This document shows, one piece after another, positions 1 through 7,941 of a stretch of 27,249 nucleotides of DNA. Every line of letters starts with the position of its first letter. Position 1 is the first letter of the stretch. Location: assembly GCA_900769875.1 (NCBI GenBank), contig CAAGII010000139.1, positions 1 to 27,249 of the forward strand, in the 5' to 3' direction. Origin of the DNA: Clostridia bacterium (GTDB lineage: Bacteria > Bacillota > Clostridia > Christensenellales > Aristaeellaceae). A program made the translations under genes and the position numbers. The notes under the pieces were generated by a model. That model ran no database searches, was not told the DNA's origin, and worked only from the letters and a program-made list of their open reading frames with translations.

Positions 1-16
1 GGGCAGCTAGCTGCCC
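1..16. repeat. Perfect 16-bp palindrome at the window edge
   Basis: The first 16 bases read the same on both strands (GGGCAGCTAGCTGCCC). As RNA this could fold into a short hairpin, but no T-run follows on the + strand, so a terminator is not established. It may be the remnant of a terminator or repeat that continues outside the window. Confidence 0.5.
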
Positions 17-213
17 ACCAAAGTCGCACTAACAACCGTCCTATGCGCCCTTTGAAGTGGCTTTCTCCTAAAGAAGTTCTTTCTTCCTTTCTTGTCCAAA
101 ATGATTGACAAACCTACACGCTTTGCTCGCGCGCCCTGTCGGATCGGGCGGGATACTGGACAAAATTTCACAGCTAAACAGGAAAAATCATAGATAAACA
201 TGAAAAAATATAC

Positions 214-242
214 TTGAAACAGACGAAATTGGGGAGTATAAT
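214..242 (+). promoter_or_regulatory. Sigma-A type promoter for the MarR gene
   Basis: TTGAAA (214-219) and TATAAT (237-242) are separated by exactly 17 bases. The inferred start of transcription lies near 249, giving a leader of about 40 nt before the ATG at 290. No clear operator dyad was found over the promoter, although MarR proteins commonly repress their own gene. Confidence 0.85.
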
Positions 243-289
243 CTATGTACGCTTGTTGTGCGTGATTGAGGGATAAAGGAGCGTCTTAC

Positions 290-748
290 ATGGCGAAAAA
301 ATGGAATGAGGATGCTGATCTGGTGGCGAATCTGGCTGGCAACCTGCTTTCAGCGCTTGCAGTGTTTCCAAGGCGGATGATCAAGGTGGATGCCCTGAGC
401 AGGCAGTTCAATATGCCGCTGTCACATATACAGATACTGGTTACGCTTGCCGGAGGCGATCTGTCCATTGGCACGCTGTCTGAGCAGATGGGGATTGCCA
501 AGCCCAACATCACACCGCTGGTGGACGCCCTGTGCGAGAAGGGTTACGCGGAGCGCGTGCGCAGCACCGCGGATCGCCGCATCGTCAACGTGCATCTGAC
601 GGACGCGGGCAGCATGCTGCTTGCGGCGGTGCGTGCCGCCATTGCTGAGCAGCTCATCGAAAAGCCATGGCCCGTCACAAGGAGCGGCGCGAAGGAGCTG
701 AATGCCGCCCTTGCCAGCATCAGCCGGTTTTCCGGTGACGCCGGGTAA
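290..748 (+). CDS. MarR-family winged-helix transcriptional regulator
   Basis: A 152-residue protein with the size and layout of MarR dimers: an N-terminal helix, a winged helix-turn-helix and a C-terminal dimerisation helix. The recognition region reads LSIGTLSEQMGIAKPNITPL. The wing carries the family signature DRRIVNVHLTDAG, with the conserved Asp-Arg-Arg. The start is taken at ATG 290 because AAAGGA at 275-280 lies 9 bases upstream; an in-frame TTG at 266 lacks a ribosome site. MarR proteins are cytoplasmic DNA-binding repressors that respond to small phenolic ligands or oxidants. There is no oxidation-sensing cysteine in this one, so a small-molecule ligand is more likely. It has its own promoter and terminator and no adjacent efflux pump, so its target cannot be read from context. 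Confidence 0.9.
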   Translation: MAKKWNEDADLVANLAGNLLSALAVFPRRMIKVDALSRQFNMPLSHIQILVTLAGGDLSIGTLSEQMGIAKPNITPLVDALCEKGYAERVRSTADRRIVNVHLTDAGSMLLAAVRAAIAEQLIEKPWPVTRSGAKELNAALASISRFSGDAG

Positions 749-766
749 TCCCGCGTGATCCTGTTT

Positions 767-795
767 CCGCCGCACTGCGGCGGTTTTGCCTTTTT
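767..795 (+). terminator. Rho-independent terminator after the MarR gene
   Basis: CCGCCGCA and TGCGGCGG (767-783) form a tight GC-only hairpin, followed by TTTT and a further TTTTT at 791-795. It lies 18 bases after the MarR stop and isolates that gene from the next promoter. Confidence 0.8.
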
Positions 796-813
796 GGCGC
801 TCCGCTCCAGCCC

Positions 814-842
814 TTGACAGCCCAGCGCGGGAACGGTATAAT
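814..842 (+). promoter_or_regulatory. Consensus sigma-A promoter for the zinc-ribbon protein
   Basis: TTGACA (814-819), 17 bases, TATAAT (837-842): both hexamers match the consensus exactly. This predicts strong constitutive transcription starting near 849, about 30 nt upstream of the ATG at 880. Confidence 0.9.
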
Positions 843-879
843 GAATAAAAATCACGAATCGTACCAAGGAGGCGCCCTC

Positions 880-2157
880 ATGCCGATACAGTGTCCCAAG
901 TGCGCCCAATGGATCCCGGATGGTCAATCACTCTGTCCGCGCTGCGGGGCGGACAGGTCGGCGTTTATGCAGGCTGCGCCGGGACCGTATCAGGGCTATC
1001 AAGCGCAGCCTGAGCCGATGGACGGCACATCCGCACAGGAAGCGCCCTATGTGCCGCAGGGCCGCCGTGCCCGCAGAAGCCTGCAGGTGTGTCCGCAGTG
1101 CGGCCGTCCGCTTGTGCCCGGCGAGACCTGCGTGTGCCAGCTGTCCGCCTCGCAGCCCGTGCAAAGGATGGGCTTTCAGCAGAGCGGCAACTATCCGCCG
1201 GTGGATGCGGCAAGCTACCGCACCGGGCGCTATCAGCCGCCGCCCAAGCGCACGCTGGGCTTTCGGCGCGGCATGCCGGGGCAGGGGCTTCCGTCGCTGC
1301 TGACGCTCGAGGGCGTGAGCGAGCGCCTGAGCAAAATGAAATATCATATGGGCTTTGGCTCAGCGCTGCTGGACAGCCAGAAGGATGTGTACGAGGAAAA
1401 CCGCACCATCGTTTCCGACTGCGTGGCCGCGGGACAGGACGAAAAGCCCATCCGCCAGTATGAGCTGGCGACGCTCCGCAACCGCGTGATGGGCTTTACC
1501 AGCGCAACGGCGCAGGGGCGGCTGCTGATTACCACCCAGCGCGTGATTTTCCGCGCGCCGGGCCGTACCACGGCAGAGAGAACCTCGCTTCAGCATGAGG
1601 CCGCCATCGACGCGGTGGGCGCGCTGGAGGCGAGCAGCGATCGCGCGTTTTTGCGCCCCGCGTTCCTGCAGGGGCTGCTGTGCATGCTGCTTGCCGCGTG
1701 CGCTTTGTGGATGCTGTTTTCCATCGGTACGCCGCTTGTCCAGGTGATTGCACGGGTGCTTTTGTGCCTTGTCGCGCTGGGCATGTTTCTGGGGCTGCAC
1801 AAAAGCTGGCTGATCAAGACCATCCTCTGCGGCGGCGCCGGCCTTGGCACGGTGCTGGCCTCCCTGTCCATGCAGGGAGCGGATGTGTGGTGCGCCGTGC
1901 TTGGCGCGCTCTGCCTTGTGCTGGGCGTCGCGGCGCTGTGGCTGCATTCCCTCCGGCCAAGCTTCTCGCTTGCGCTGCGCACCTATGGCGGAGAGCTGGT
2001 GCTGGATATCAGACCTGACACGCTGTTCCACCGTCACTGCGGCTTTGCGGAGATTGAGCCCGCGCAGGACGCCGACCGCTGCATCCGCGAGGCGGCGGCG
2101 ATCATCCGTGATGTGCAGGCAATGGGCGCCTCCGCTGCGGAAAAGTGGCGGCTCTGA
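880..2157 (+). CDS. Zinc-ribbon, PH/GRAM-like membrane protein of unknown function
   Basis: A 425-residue protein. The start is ATG 880, 7 bases after AAGGAGG (866-872); upstream in-frame starts lie inside the promoter. The N-terminus has a zinc ribbon (CPKC at residues 5-8, CPRCG at about 20-24) and a second Cys cluster (CPQCG then CVC, about residues 71-87). A polar, Gln/Pro/Arg-rich linker follows. Residues about 165-260 contain GRLLITTQRVIF, a strand pattern typical of bacterial PH-like or GRAM domains. Three or four hydrophobic segments follow at about 264-375, and a C-terminal cytoplasmic tail contains further beta-like sequence. The arrangement suggests a membrane-anchored cytoplasmic sensor or scaffold. 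The specific role is not recognised. It is monocistronic between a promoter and hairpins. Confidence 0.85.
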   Translation: MPIQCPKCAQWIPDGQSLCPRCGADRSAFMQAAPGPYQGYQAQPEPMDGTSAQEAPYVPQGRRARRSLQVCPQCGRPLVPGETCVCQLSASQPVQRMGFQQSGNYPPVDAASYRTGRYQPPPKRTLGFRRGMPGQGLPSLLTLEGVSERLSKMKYHMGFGSALLDSQKDVYEENRTIVSDCVAAGQDEKPIRQYELATLRNRVMGFTSATAQGRLLITTQRVIFRAPGRTTAERTSLQHEAAIDAVGALEASSDRAFLRPAFLQGLLCMLLAACALWMLFSIGTPLVQVIARVLLCLVALGMFLGLHKSWLIKTILCGGAGLGTVLASLSMQGADVWCAVLGALCLVLGVAALWLHSLRPSFSLALRTYGGELVLDIRPDTLFHRHCGFAEIEPAQDADRCIREAAAIIRDVQAMGASAAEKWRL

Positions 2158-2254
2158 GCCTGTGGGATCACGAAGCGCAGCCATCCGGCGCGCAGGAATC
2201 CCCTGAGGGCGCGACCGCCGCGGCAGCAACGCACAAGGATCACAGGAACCCTTC

Positions 2255-2311
2255 GGCAGGAATGGGTGAACCCGTGCTGACAGCACGCAGCTGCGCCCGT
2301 TCCTGCCTTTT
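2255..2311 (+). terminator. Branched hairpin with short T-run, possible terminator or end of a small RNA
   Basis: A 12-bp outer stem (2255-2266 with 2296-2307, one G-U pair) encloses a perfect 6-bp inner hairpin (2273-2278 with 2282-2287) and is followed by TTTT. It follows the zinc-ribbon gene by about 100 bases and precedes a second, stronger terminator by 12 bases. It may be the first of two tandem terminators or the 3' end of a structured RNA. Confidence 0.55.
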
Positions 2312-2318
2312 GTCACTG

Positions 2319-2358
2319 AAACGGCGTGCTCGCCTGCGCATGGAGCACGCCGTTTTTT
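2319..2358 (+). terminator. Strong rho-independent terminator upstream of priA
   Basis: ACGGCGTGCTC (2321-2331) pairs perfectly with GAGCACGCCGT (2343-2353) and runs directly into six T residues (2353-2358). It ends transcription arriving from the zinc-ribbon gene just before the priA promoter. Confidence 0.9.
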
Positions 2359-2372
2359 GACGGCATTTTCCC

Positions 2373-2401
2373 TTGCGTTTCAGGGAAGAAGCCTGTATAA
2401 T
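2373..2401 (+). promoter_or_regulatory. Promoter of the priA-rpe operon
   Basis: TTGCGT (2373-2378), 17 bases, TATAAT (2396-2401). The -10 is perfect and the -35 keeps only TTG. No other promoter of similar quality was noticed down to rpe, so the whole housekeeping block may depend on this one. Confidence 0.75.
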
Positions 2402-2438
2402 AGACAATGGAATACTATCGACGACAGGAGGTGAAGGC

Positions 2439-4682
2439 GTGTACGCGCAGGTGATCGTGGACATTGTGCATGAGCAGGTTGCGCACACCTTCACCTATGA
2501 GGTGCCCCATGGCATGTCGCTGAGCGTGGGTCAACGGGTCAGCGTGCCCTTCGGCTATCGCAGCAAGGAAGGCGTGGTCATCGCGCTGGACGAGCATGCT
2601 CCGGAGGGGCTGGAGAGGGAACGCATCAAGCCCGTTTCCGCGCCGCTGGAGGATTACCCCGCCATCCTGCCGCCGCTCATCGACCTTGCCAGGCACATGG
2701 CGGAGGAGAGCCACTGTCCGCTCGCGGAAACCCTGCGCCTGATGCTGCCCGCCGAAATGCGCGGCGGGCGGGTGCAGGTGAAGGTGCAGCCCATGGCGCG
2801 GCTGCTGATCTCCCCGGAGGAGATCGACCGCGCGCTGGACGCGCAGGGACGAAGCCGGAAGCGGCGCATGCTCATCAGCCTTTTGCGGGACGGCGAAAAG
2901 CATCCGGTGGGCGAGCTGCGGCTGATGGTGCGCGATCCGATGGAGCCGCTGCGCCAGCTGGAGCAGGCGGGTCTTGTCGCCATCACGGATGAAGAGGTGC
3001 TGCGCCGCCCCGGCGATGGGCAGACTGTGGAGCCTGTGATGGATCCGCCTCTCACTGCCTCGCAGGAGGAGGTGCTGGAGGTGGTGTGCCCGGAGCTGGA
3101 AAGGGGCGCGGGACGCTTTCTTCTCCACGGCGTGACGGGCAGCGGGAAGACGGAGGTGTTCATCCGCCTTGTCCGCAGGACGCTTGCCATGGGTCGCGCC
3201 GCCATGATTCTTGTGCCGGAGATCGCGCTGACGCCGCAGATGGTGTCGTGGTTCCGCGCGCGCTTTGGCGCGGTGGCGGCCGTTATCCATTCGCGGCTGA
3301 GCGCCGGGGAGCGCTTTGACGAGTGGCGCAGGATCCGGCGCGGCGACGCGCGCGTGGTGATCGGCGCGCGCTCGGCGGTGTTTGCGCCGGTGGAGAAGCT
3401 CGGGCTGATTGTGGTGGACGAGGAGCATGAAAGCACCTATCTGAGCGACCGGCATCCGCGCTATGACGCGCGCGACGTCGCCGCCTGGCGCAGTGGGCGC
3501 GAGGGCGCGACGCTGCTGCTTGCCTCGGCAACGCCCAGCATCCTCTCCTTTGCAAGGGCGCGGCGCGGGGACTACACGCTGCTGGAGATGCCCTGCCGCG
3601 TGCTGAACCGCCCCATGCCCGCCGTGGAGGTGGTCGACATGCGCGCGGAGCTGGAGAGCGGCAACCGCTCCGTGTTTTCGGGCGTTTTGCAGGCGAGGCT
3701 CCGTCAGTGCATGGACAGGGGGCAGCAGGCCATGCTGCTCATGAATCGCCGCGGCTACCATTCCTTCATCAGCTGCCGCCGCTGCGGGCATGTGATGAAG
3801 TGCCCCAACTGCGACGTGGCGCTGACCTACCATGTGGCGGGCGGCGATGGGCAGATGCACTGCCACTACTGTGGTCACCAGGCGCCGCCGCCCGATCACT
3901 GCCCAAGCTGCGCCAGCCAGTACATCCGCTACTTCGGGGCGGGCACACAGAAGGTGGAGGAGGAGCTTGGGCGGCTCTTCCCCGGTGTGGGCGTGGTGCG
4001 CATGGATGTGGATACCACCTCCGGCAAGGACGGTCACGCGAAGCTGCTGGACGAGTTCCGCTCCGGCCGGGCGCGGATTCTGGTGGGCACGCAGATGATT
4101 GCCAAGGGGCTTGATTTCCCACGCGTGACGCTGGTCGGCGTGATCGCCGCGGACATGACGCTGAATCTTCCGGACTACCGCAGCCGCGAAAGGACCTTCC
4201 AGCTGCTTACGCAGGTGGCGGGGCGCGCGGGGAGAAGCGACGAGCCCGGACAGGTGGTGATTCAGACCTACAAGCCCGAGGATGAGACCATCCGCGCCGC
4301 AGCGGCGCAGGACTACCGAAGCTTCTTTGAAACGGAGTTTGCGCGGCGCAGAACCGGGCTGTATCCGCCCTTCACGATACTGGCGCGGCTGCTGGTGGAA
4401 TCGGTGAGCGAGAGCGCCGCGCAGCGCCGCGCGGAGGAGCTGCTTGCCGCCTGTCAGTCGTTGCTGGATGCGCACCCCGCGTGGAAGAGGCGGACGCTGC
4501 TGATGCGGCTGGATCGTCCGGGCGTGACCGTTTTGCGCGGCAGGGCGCGCTGGCAGGTGATGTTCAAGCTGCTGGTGCATCCTGACGCAGAGGCGTTCGC
4601 CGCCGCGCTGAGCGAGCTTGCGCGCACGCCACAGCCGCAGGTGGAAACCTATTTTGAGTACAACCCGACAACCATGATGTAA
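2439..4682 (+). CDS. priA: Primosomal protein N' (PriA replication-restart helicase)
   Basis: A 747-residue protein of full family length. PriA recognises stalled forks and loads the replicative helicase. Visible elements in order are an N-terminal 3' DNA-end binding domain (HTFTYEVP, GQRVSVPFG), Walker A GVTGSGKT (residues 231-238), Walker B DEEH (327-330), and a zinc module with paired cysteines from residue 446 (CRRCGH, CPNCD, CHYCGH, CPSC). Helicase motifs V/VI follow (GTQMIAKGLDFP, QVAGRAGRS). The start is GTG 2439, 6 bases after AGGAGGT (2426-2432); the longer reading frame begins in the -35 box. It is first in the operon and 27 bases ahead of def. Confidence 0.97.
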   Translation: MYAQVIVDIVHEQVAHTFTYEVPHGMSLSVGQRVSVPFGYRSKEGVVIALDEHAPEGLERERIKPVSAPLEDYPAILPPLIDLARHMAEESHCPLAETLRLMLPAEMRGGRVQVKVQPMARLLISPEEIDRALDAQGRSRKRRMLISLLRDGEKHPVGELRLMVRDPMEPLRQLEQAGLVAITDEEVLRRPGDGQTVEPVMDPPLTASQEEVLEVVCPELERGAGRFLLHGVTGSGKTEVFIRLVRRTLAMGRAAMILVPEIALTPQMVSWFRARFGAVAAVIHSRLSAGERFDEWRRIRRGDARVVIGARSAVFAPVEKLGLIVVDEEHESTYLSDRHPRYDARDVAAWRSGREGATLLLASATPSILSFARARRGDYTLLEMPCRVLNRPMPAVEVVDMRAELESGNRSVFSGVLQARLRQCMDRGQQAMLLMNRRGYHSFISCRRCGHVMKCPNCDVALTYHVAGGDGQMHCHYCGHQAPPPDHCPSCASQYIRYFGAGTQKVEEELGRLFPGVGVVRMDVDTTSGKDGHAKLLDEFRSGRARILVGTQMIAKGLDFPRVTLVGVIAADMTLNLPDYRSRERTFQLLTQVAGRAGRSDEPGQVVIQTYKPEDETIRAAAAQDYRSFFETEFARRRTGLYPPFTILARLLVESVSESAAQRRAEELLAACQSLLDAHPAWKRRTLLMRLDRPGVTVLRGRARWQVMFKLLVHPDAEAFAAALSELARTPQPQVETYFEYNPTTMM

Positions 4683-4709
4683 CGCATAGAAGCAAAGGAG
4701 TTTGAGCCG

Positions 4710-5216
4710 ATGGCGATTCGGAAGATTATGAAGTTGGGCGAGGACGCGCTGCGTAAAACCTGCAAGCGTCAGGAGAAGTTTGATCTGCGGCTGCAGGCGC
4801 TGCTGCGCGACATGGCGGACACCATGTACAAGGCGGAGGGCGTGGGTCTGGCCGCGCCGCAGGTGGGCATTCTTCGCCGCGTGGTGGTGATTGATGTGGG
4901 CGACGGGCTGGTGGAGCTGATCAATCCCGAAATCACCTCCGTCAGCGAGGAAACCCAGTGCGGCCGCGAGGGCTGCCTCAGCCTGCCCGGACGGCAGGGC
5001 GTGGTCACGCGCCCCCTTGCCGTGCATCTCAGGGCGCAGAATCGCCATGGCGAGCCTGTGGAAATGGACGCGGAGGGCTTCTTTGCCCGCGCTGTGTGTC
5101 ATGAGCTAGATCATCTGGACGGGCGGTTGTACATTGACGTGATGGATCGCGAGCTGACGCCGGAGGAGATCGAAGGTCACATTCCCGAGGATGACGCGGA
5201 GGACGACGCGGAATGA
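4710..5216 (+). CDS. def: Peptide deformylase
   Basis: A 168-residue metalloenzyme that removes the formyl group from the N-terminal methionine of nascent proteins. All three family motifs are present: GVGLAAPQVG (residues 44-53), EGCLSLPG with the metal-binding Cys89, and HELDHLDG with His131, Glu132 and His135. The C-terminus is a short Asp/Glu-rich tail. ATG 4710 is preceded by AAAGGAG (4694-4700). Its stop codon overlaps the fmt start by 4 nt, which couples the enzyme that removes formyl groups to the one that adds them. Confidence 0.97.
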   Translation: MAIRKIMKLGEDALRKTCKRQEKFDLRLQALLRDMADTMYKAEGVGLAAPQVGILRRVVVIDVGDGLVELINPEITSVSEETQCGREGCLSLPGRQGVVTRPLAVHLRAQNRHGEPVEMDAEGFFARAVCHELDHLDGRLYIDVMDRELTPEEIEGHIPEDDAEDDAE

Positions 5217-6148
5217 GAATCGTTTTCATGGGCACGCCGGAGTTTGCCGTGCCCTGCCTGAAGGCGCTGGTGGAGGGCGGCTATGATGTAGCGGCCGTAT
5301 TCACCCAGCCTGACAGACCCAAGGGCCGCGGCAAAAAATTGCAGATGCCGCCGGTGAAGGAGTATGCCCTTTCGCAGGGCGTTCCGGTGTATCAGCCGGA
5401 AAGGATCGGCAGGGAATGCACTGGGCTTCTTGGGGAAATCGTGCCGGATGTGTGCGTTACCGCCGCGTTCGGGCAGATTCTGTCGCAGGAGCTGCTGGAC
5501 ATCCCGCGCCTCGGCTGCGTCAATGTACACGCGTCGCTGCTGCCGCGCCATCGCGGGAGCGCACCCATCAACTGGGCGATTCTGCAGGGCGACCGCGTCG
5601 CGGGCGTGACGACCATGATGATGGCGCGCGGCGTGGATACCGGCGATATGCTGCTCAAGGCTGAGACGGAAATCGGTGAAACGGAGACGGCGGGCGAGCT
5701 GACGCTGCGCCTGAGCGAAATGGGCGCGCCGCTGCTCATCGAAACGCTCCGCGCCATGGAGGCGGGGACGCTCCGCCGCATCCCGCAGGACGAAGCGGCG
5801 ATGACCTACGACCCCAAGCTGGACAAGTCGCTCGGCGTGATCGACTGGCGGCGCTCGGCGCGCGAGATCGTCTGTCAGATTCACGGCCTGAACCCATGGC
5901 CCGGTGCGTCCACCGCGTGGCAGGGCGGCAGGCTGAAGCTGCACCGCGCCCGTGTGGTGCAGGGCAGCGGGGCACCCGGCGAGGTGATCGCGGCAGACGC
6001 GCATGCCGGGCTGGTGATCGCGTGCGGCGAGGGCGCCGTCGAGGTGCTTGAAATGCAGTGCCCGGGCGGTAAACCCATGGCGGCGAAGGATTATCTGCGG
6101 GGTCATCCCGTGAATATTGGCACGGTGCTGAAAGAGGAAGAGCAATGA
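5213..6148 (+). CDS. fmt: Methionyl-tRNA formyltransferase
   Basis: A 311-residue enzyme that transfers a formyl group from 10-formyltetrahydrofolate to initiator Met-tRNA. The N-terminal Rossmann domain begins MGTPEFAVPCL. The catalytic and folate-binding stretch is NVHASLLPRHRGSAPINWAI, containing the family signature SLLPRHRG and the catalytic Asn. A C-terminal OB-like tRNA-binding domain follows. The length is normal for Fmt. The start overlaps the def stop (ATGA, 5213-5216), with GGAGGA at 5198-5203 as ribosome site. The stop overlaps the rsmB start by 4 nt. Confidence 0.97.
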   Translation: MRIVFMGTPEFAVPCLKALVEGGYDVAAVFTQPDRPKGRGKKLQMPPVKEYALSQGVPVYQPERIGRECTGLLGEIVPDVCVTAAFGQILSQELLDIPRLGCVNVHASLLPRHRGSAPINWAILQGDRVAGVTTMMMARGVDTGDMLLKAETEIGETETAGELTLRLSEMGAPLLIETLRAMEAGTLRRIPQDEAAMTYDPKLDKSLGVIDWRRSAREIVCQIHGLNPWPGASTAWQGGRLKLHRARVVQGSGAPGEVIAADAHAGLVIACGEGAVEVLEMQCPGGKPMAAKDYLRGHPVNIGTVLKEEEQ

Positions 6149-7941
6149 TGGATGATCAGGAGCGCAAAGTCATGCGCAGCGAAGGGGAGGCAGGAAGCAG
6201 CCGCCCGGGCAAGCCGTTTGTCCGTCCGCAAGGAGAACGCGGTGGGAACGGTGGACGCGATTCAGGCACAAAACCGCCGCGCGGTGGAAGCAAATACGCG
6301 GGTGACGGCAAAGAAAGAGCGCCGGGTGACAGACAATCCCAATTCGATCGAAAACCCGGTGAGCGCAGGCCTTATGGTGGGGACAGACCTGCCTTTTCGG
6401 GCAAAAAACCCGCTGCCGGTGGTGAACGCAGGCCGAGACCGGCTGGAAAACCGGGCGAGCATGGTGTGAAGGTGGGCAACAAGCCCTATCGCAGGAGGGC
6501 TGACGAAAGCGGAAAGCCTTTTGGTGGGGATCATCGCCGTTTTTCGCCGCCCCATGGCACACAGGGTGGGAACATGCGCCCTGAGCCGCGCCATGGCCAG
6601 ACTGACGGACTGCCTGCCCGCCGCCTTGCGCTGGAGGTCATCCGTCAGGTGACGGAGAACGGCGCGTATGCGTCGCTGGTGCTGGATGAAAAGCTGCATG
6701 CCTGCACGCTCTCCCATGAGGATCGCCGCCTTGTGTCGCGCCTTGTGTACGATACGCTGGAGAATCTGCTCTACCTTGACCACGCCATCGCGCAGGTCAT
6801 GGCGAAGTCGGATACGGATATCAGGCTGCGGAATGTGCTGCGGCTGGGCGCGTGCCAGATTCTGCTGGAGGATCGCATTCCCGAGAGCGCGGCGACCAAC
6901 ACCTCGGTCAACCTGTGCAAGGAAATCGGGCTGGAGGGGCTGGGCGGCGTGTGCAACGGCATCCTGCGCAACCTGATCCGGCAGAAGGACGCTCTGAGTT
7001 GGCCCGACGAGGCCGAGGAACCGGTGCGCGCGCTTTCCATCCGCCACAGCGTGCCGGAATGGCTCGTGCAGCGCCTGCTGGACGACTGGGGATACGACGG
7101 CGCGGTGGCGCTGATGAGCCGCCATCATGAGAACAACTACATCACGGTGCGTCCCAATATGCTCAGGCTGAGCGACGAGGCGTTCGAGCAGCTGCTGGCG
7201 CAGAAGGTCTGGCAGCATGAGGCAGGCGCGGTCGCGCACAGCTGGCGCATTCGCGGCATGGCGGAAATCGCGCACGACGCGGGCTTTGTGGGCGGCAAGT
7301 TCTCCATTCAGGGTGAGAGCAGCATGCTGGCCTGCATGGCGCTCGCGCCCGCGCGCGGCTGGACGATCCTGGACGCGTGCGCCGCGCCGGGCGGCAAGAG
7401 CTGCCTGCTGGCTGAAATGATGGCCGGAACGGGCCGCGTGCAGGCGTGGGATATCCATCCGCACCGCGTGGATCTCATCGAGGCGCAGGTGGCCCGCCTT
7501 GGGCTGGAAAACGTGCGCCCGCTTGTGCGCGACGCGTGCAGGTTGCGCGAGGATATGATCGAAACCGTGGACGCGGTGCTGCTTGACGCGCCCTGCTCCG
7601 GCACTGGCGACATGCTGGACAAGCCGGACGTGAAGCTGCATGTCAAGCCGGAGGCGCTGAATGAAATCGTGGAAACCCAGCGCTCTCTGCTGGACACGGT
7701 GTGCCGCTATGTCAAGCGCGGCGGCGTGCTGGTGTACTCCACCTGCTCCGTGCTCAAGGATGAAAACGAGCGCCAGATCGCGGCGTTCCTTGACCGGCAT
7801 CCCGAATTCACGCTGGAAAGGCTGCCCGCGAGCATTCCCGACAGGTTCCGCGCGCATGAAGCCCTGGGCCTGCAGCTGCTGCCCGAGCGTGACGATGTGG
7901 GCGGCTTCTATATCGCCCGGATGCGGAGGAAGCGTCTATGA
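6145..7941 (+). CDS. rsmB: 16S rRNA m5C967 methyltransferase RsmB with a long basic N-terminal extension
   Basis: A 598-residue protein; usual RsmB proteins have about 430-450. Residues about 156-300 form the NusB-like RNA-binding domain, beginning LPARRLALEVIRQV. The methyltransferase domain carries the SAM loop CAAPGGKS (around residue 412) and the two m5C cysteines, Cys484 in DAPCSGTG and Cys534 in YSTCS. Residues 1-155 are predicted to be disordered and are rich in Gly, Arg, Lys and Pro, with recurring KPGE, RRP and GKP units. ATG 6145 overlaps the fmt stop and has AGAGGAAG upstream. An internal start near residue 143 (Met before RPEPRHG) cannot be excluded, but the extension is in frame, uninterrupted and directly coupled to fmt. 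Confidence 0.95.
   Translation: MMDDQERKVMRSEGEAGSSRPGKPFVRPQGERGGNGGRDSGTKPPRGGSKYAGDGKERAPGDRQSQFDRKPGERRPYGGDRPAFSGKKPAAGGERRPRPAGKPGEHGVKVGNKPYRRRADESGKPFGGDHRRFSPPHGTQGGNMRPEPRHGQTDGLPARRLALEVIRQVTENGAYASLVLDEKLHACTLSHEDRRLVSRLVYDTLENLLYLDHAIAQVMAKSDTDIRLRNVLRLGACQILLEDRIPESAATNTSVNLCKEIGLEGLGGVCNGILRNLIRQKDALSWPDEAEEPVRALSIRHSVPEWLVQRLLDDWGYDGAVALMSRHHENNYITVRPNMLRLSDEAFEQLLAQKVWQHEAGAVAHSWRIRGMAEIAHDAGFVGGKFSIQGESSMLACMALAPARGWTILDACAAPGGKSCLLAEMMAGTGRVQAWDIHPHRVDLIEAQVARLGLENVRPLVRDACRLREDMIETVDAVLLDAPCSGTGDMLDKPDVKLHVKPEALNEIVETQRSLLDTVCRYVKRGGVLVYSTCSVLKDENERQIAAFLDRHPEFTLERLPASIPDRFRAHEALGLQLLPERDDVGGFYIARMRRKRL

Noticed and set aside
7..201. 64-residue minus-strand ORF in the leader
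   Set aside because: No ribosome site before its ATG, odd basic composition and no recognised domain; more likely non-coding or part of a dispersed repeat.
2200..2230. T-box-like string (GGGCGCGACCGCCGCGG) after the zinc-ribbon gene
   Set aside because: Does not match the T-box core AGGGTGGNACCGCG; no aminoacyl-tRNA synthetase or amino-acid gene follows, and a separate promoter lies downstream.
2415..5102. 895-residue minus-strand ORF opposite priA and def
   Set aside because: His/Arg/Ala/Gln-rich composition typical of the antisense of GC-rich genes; priA and def on the other strand have complete motifs.
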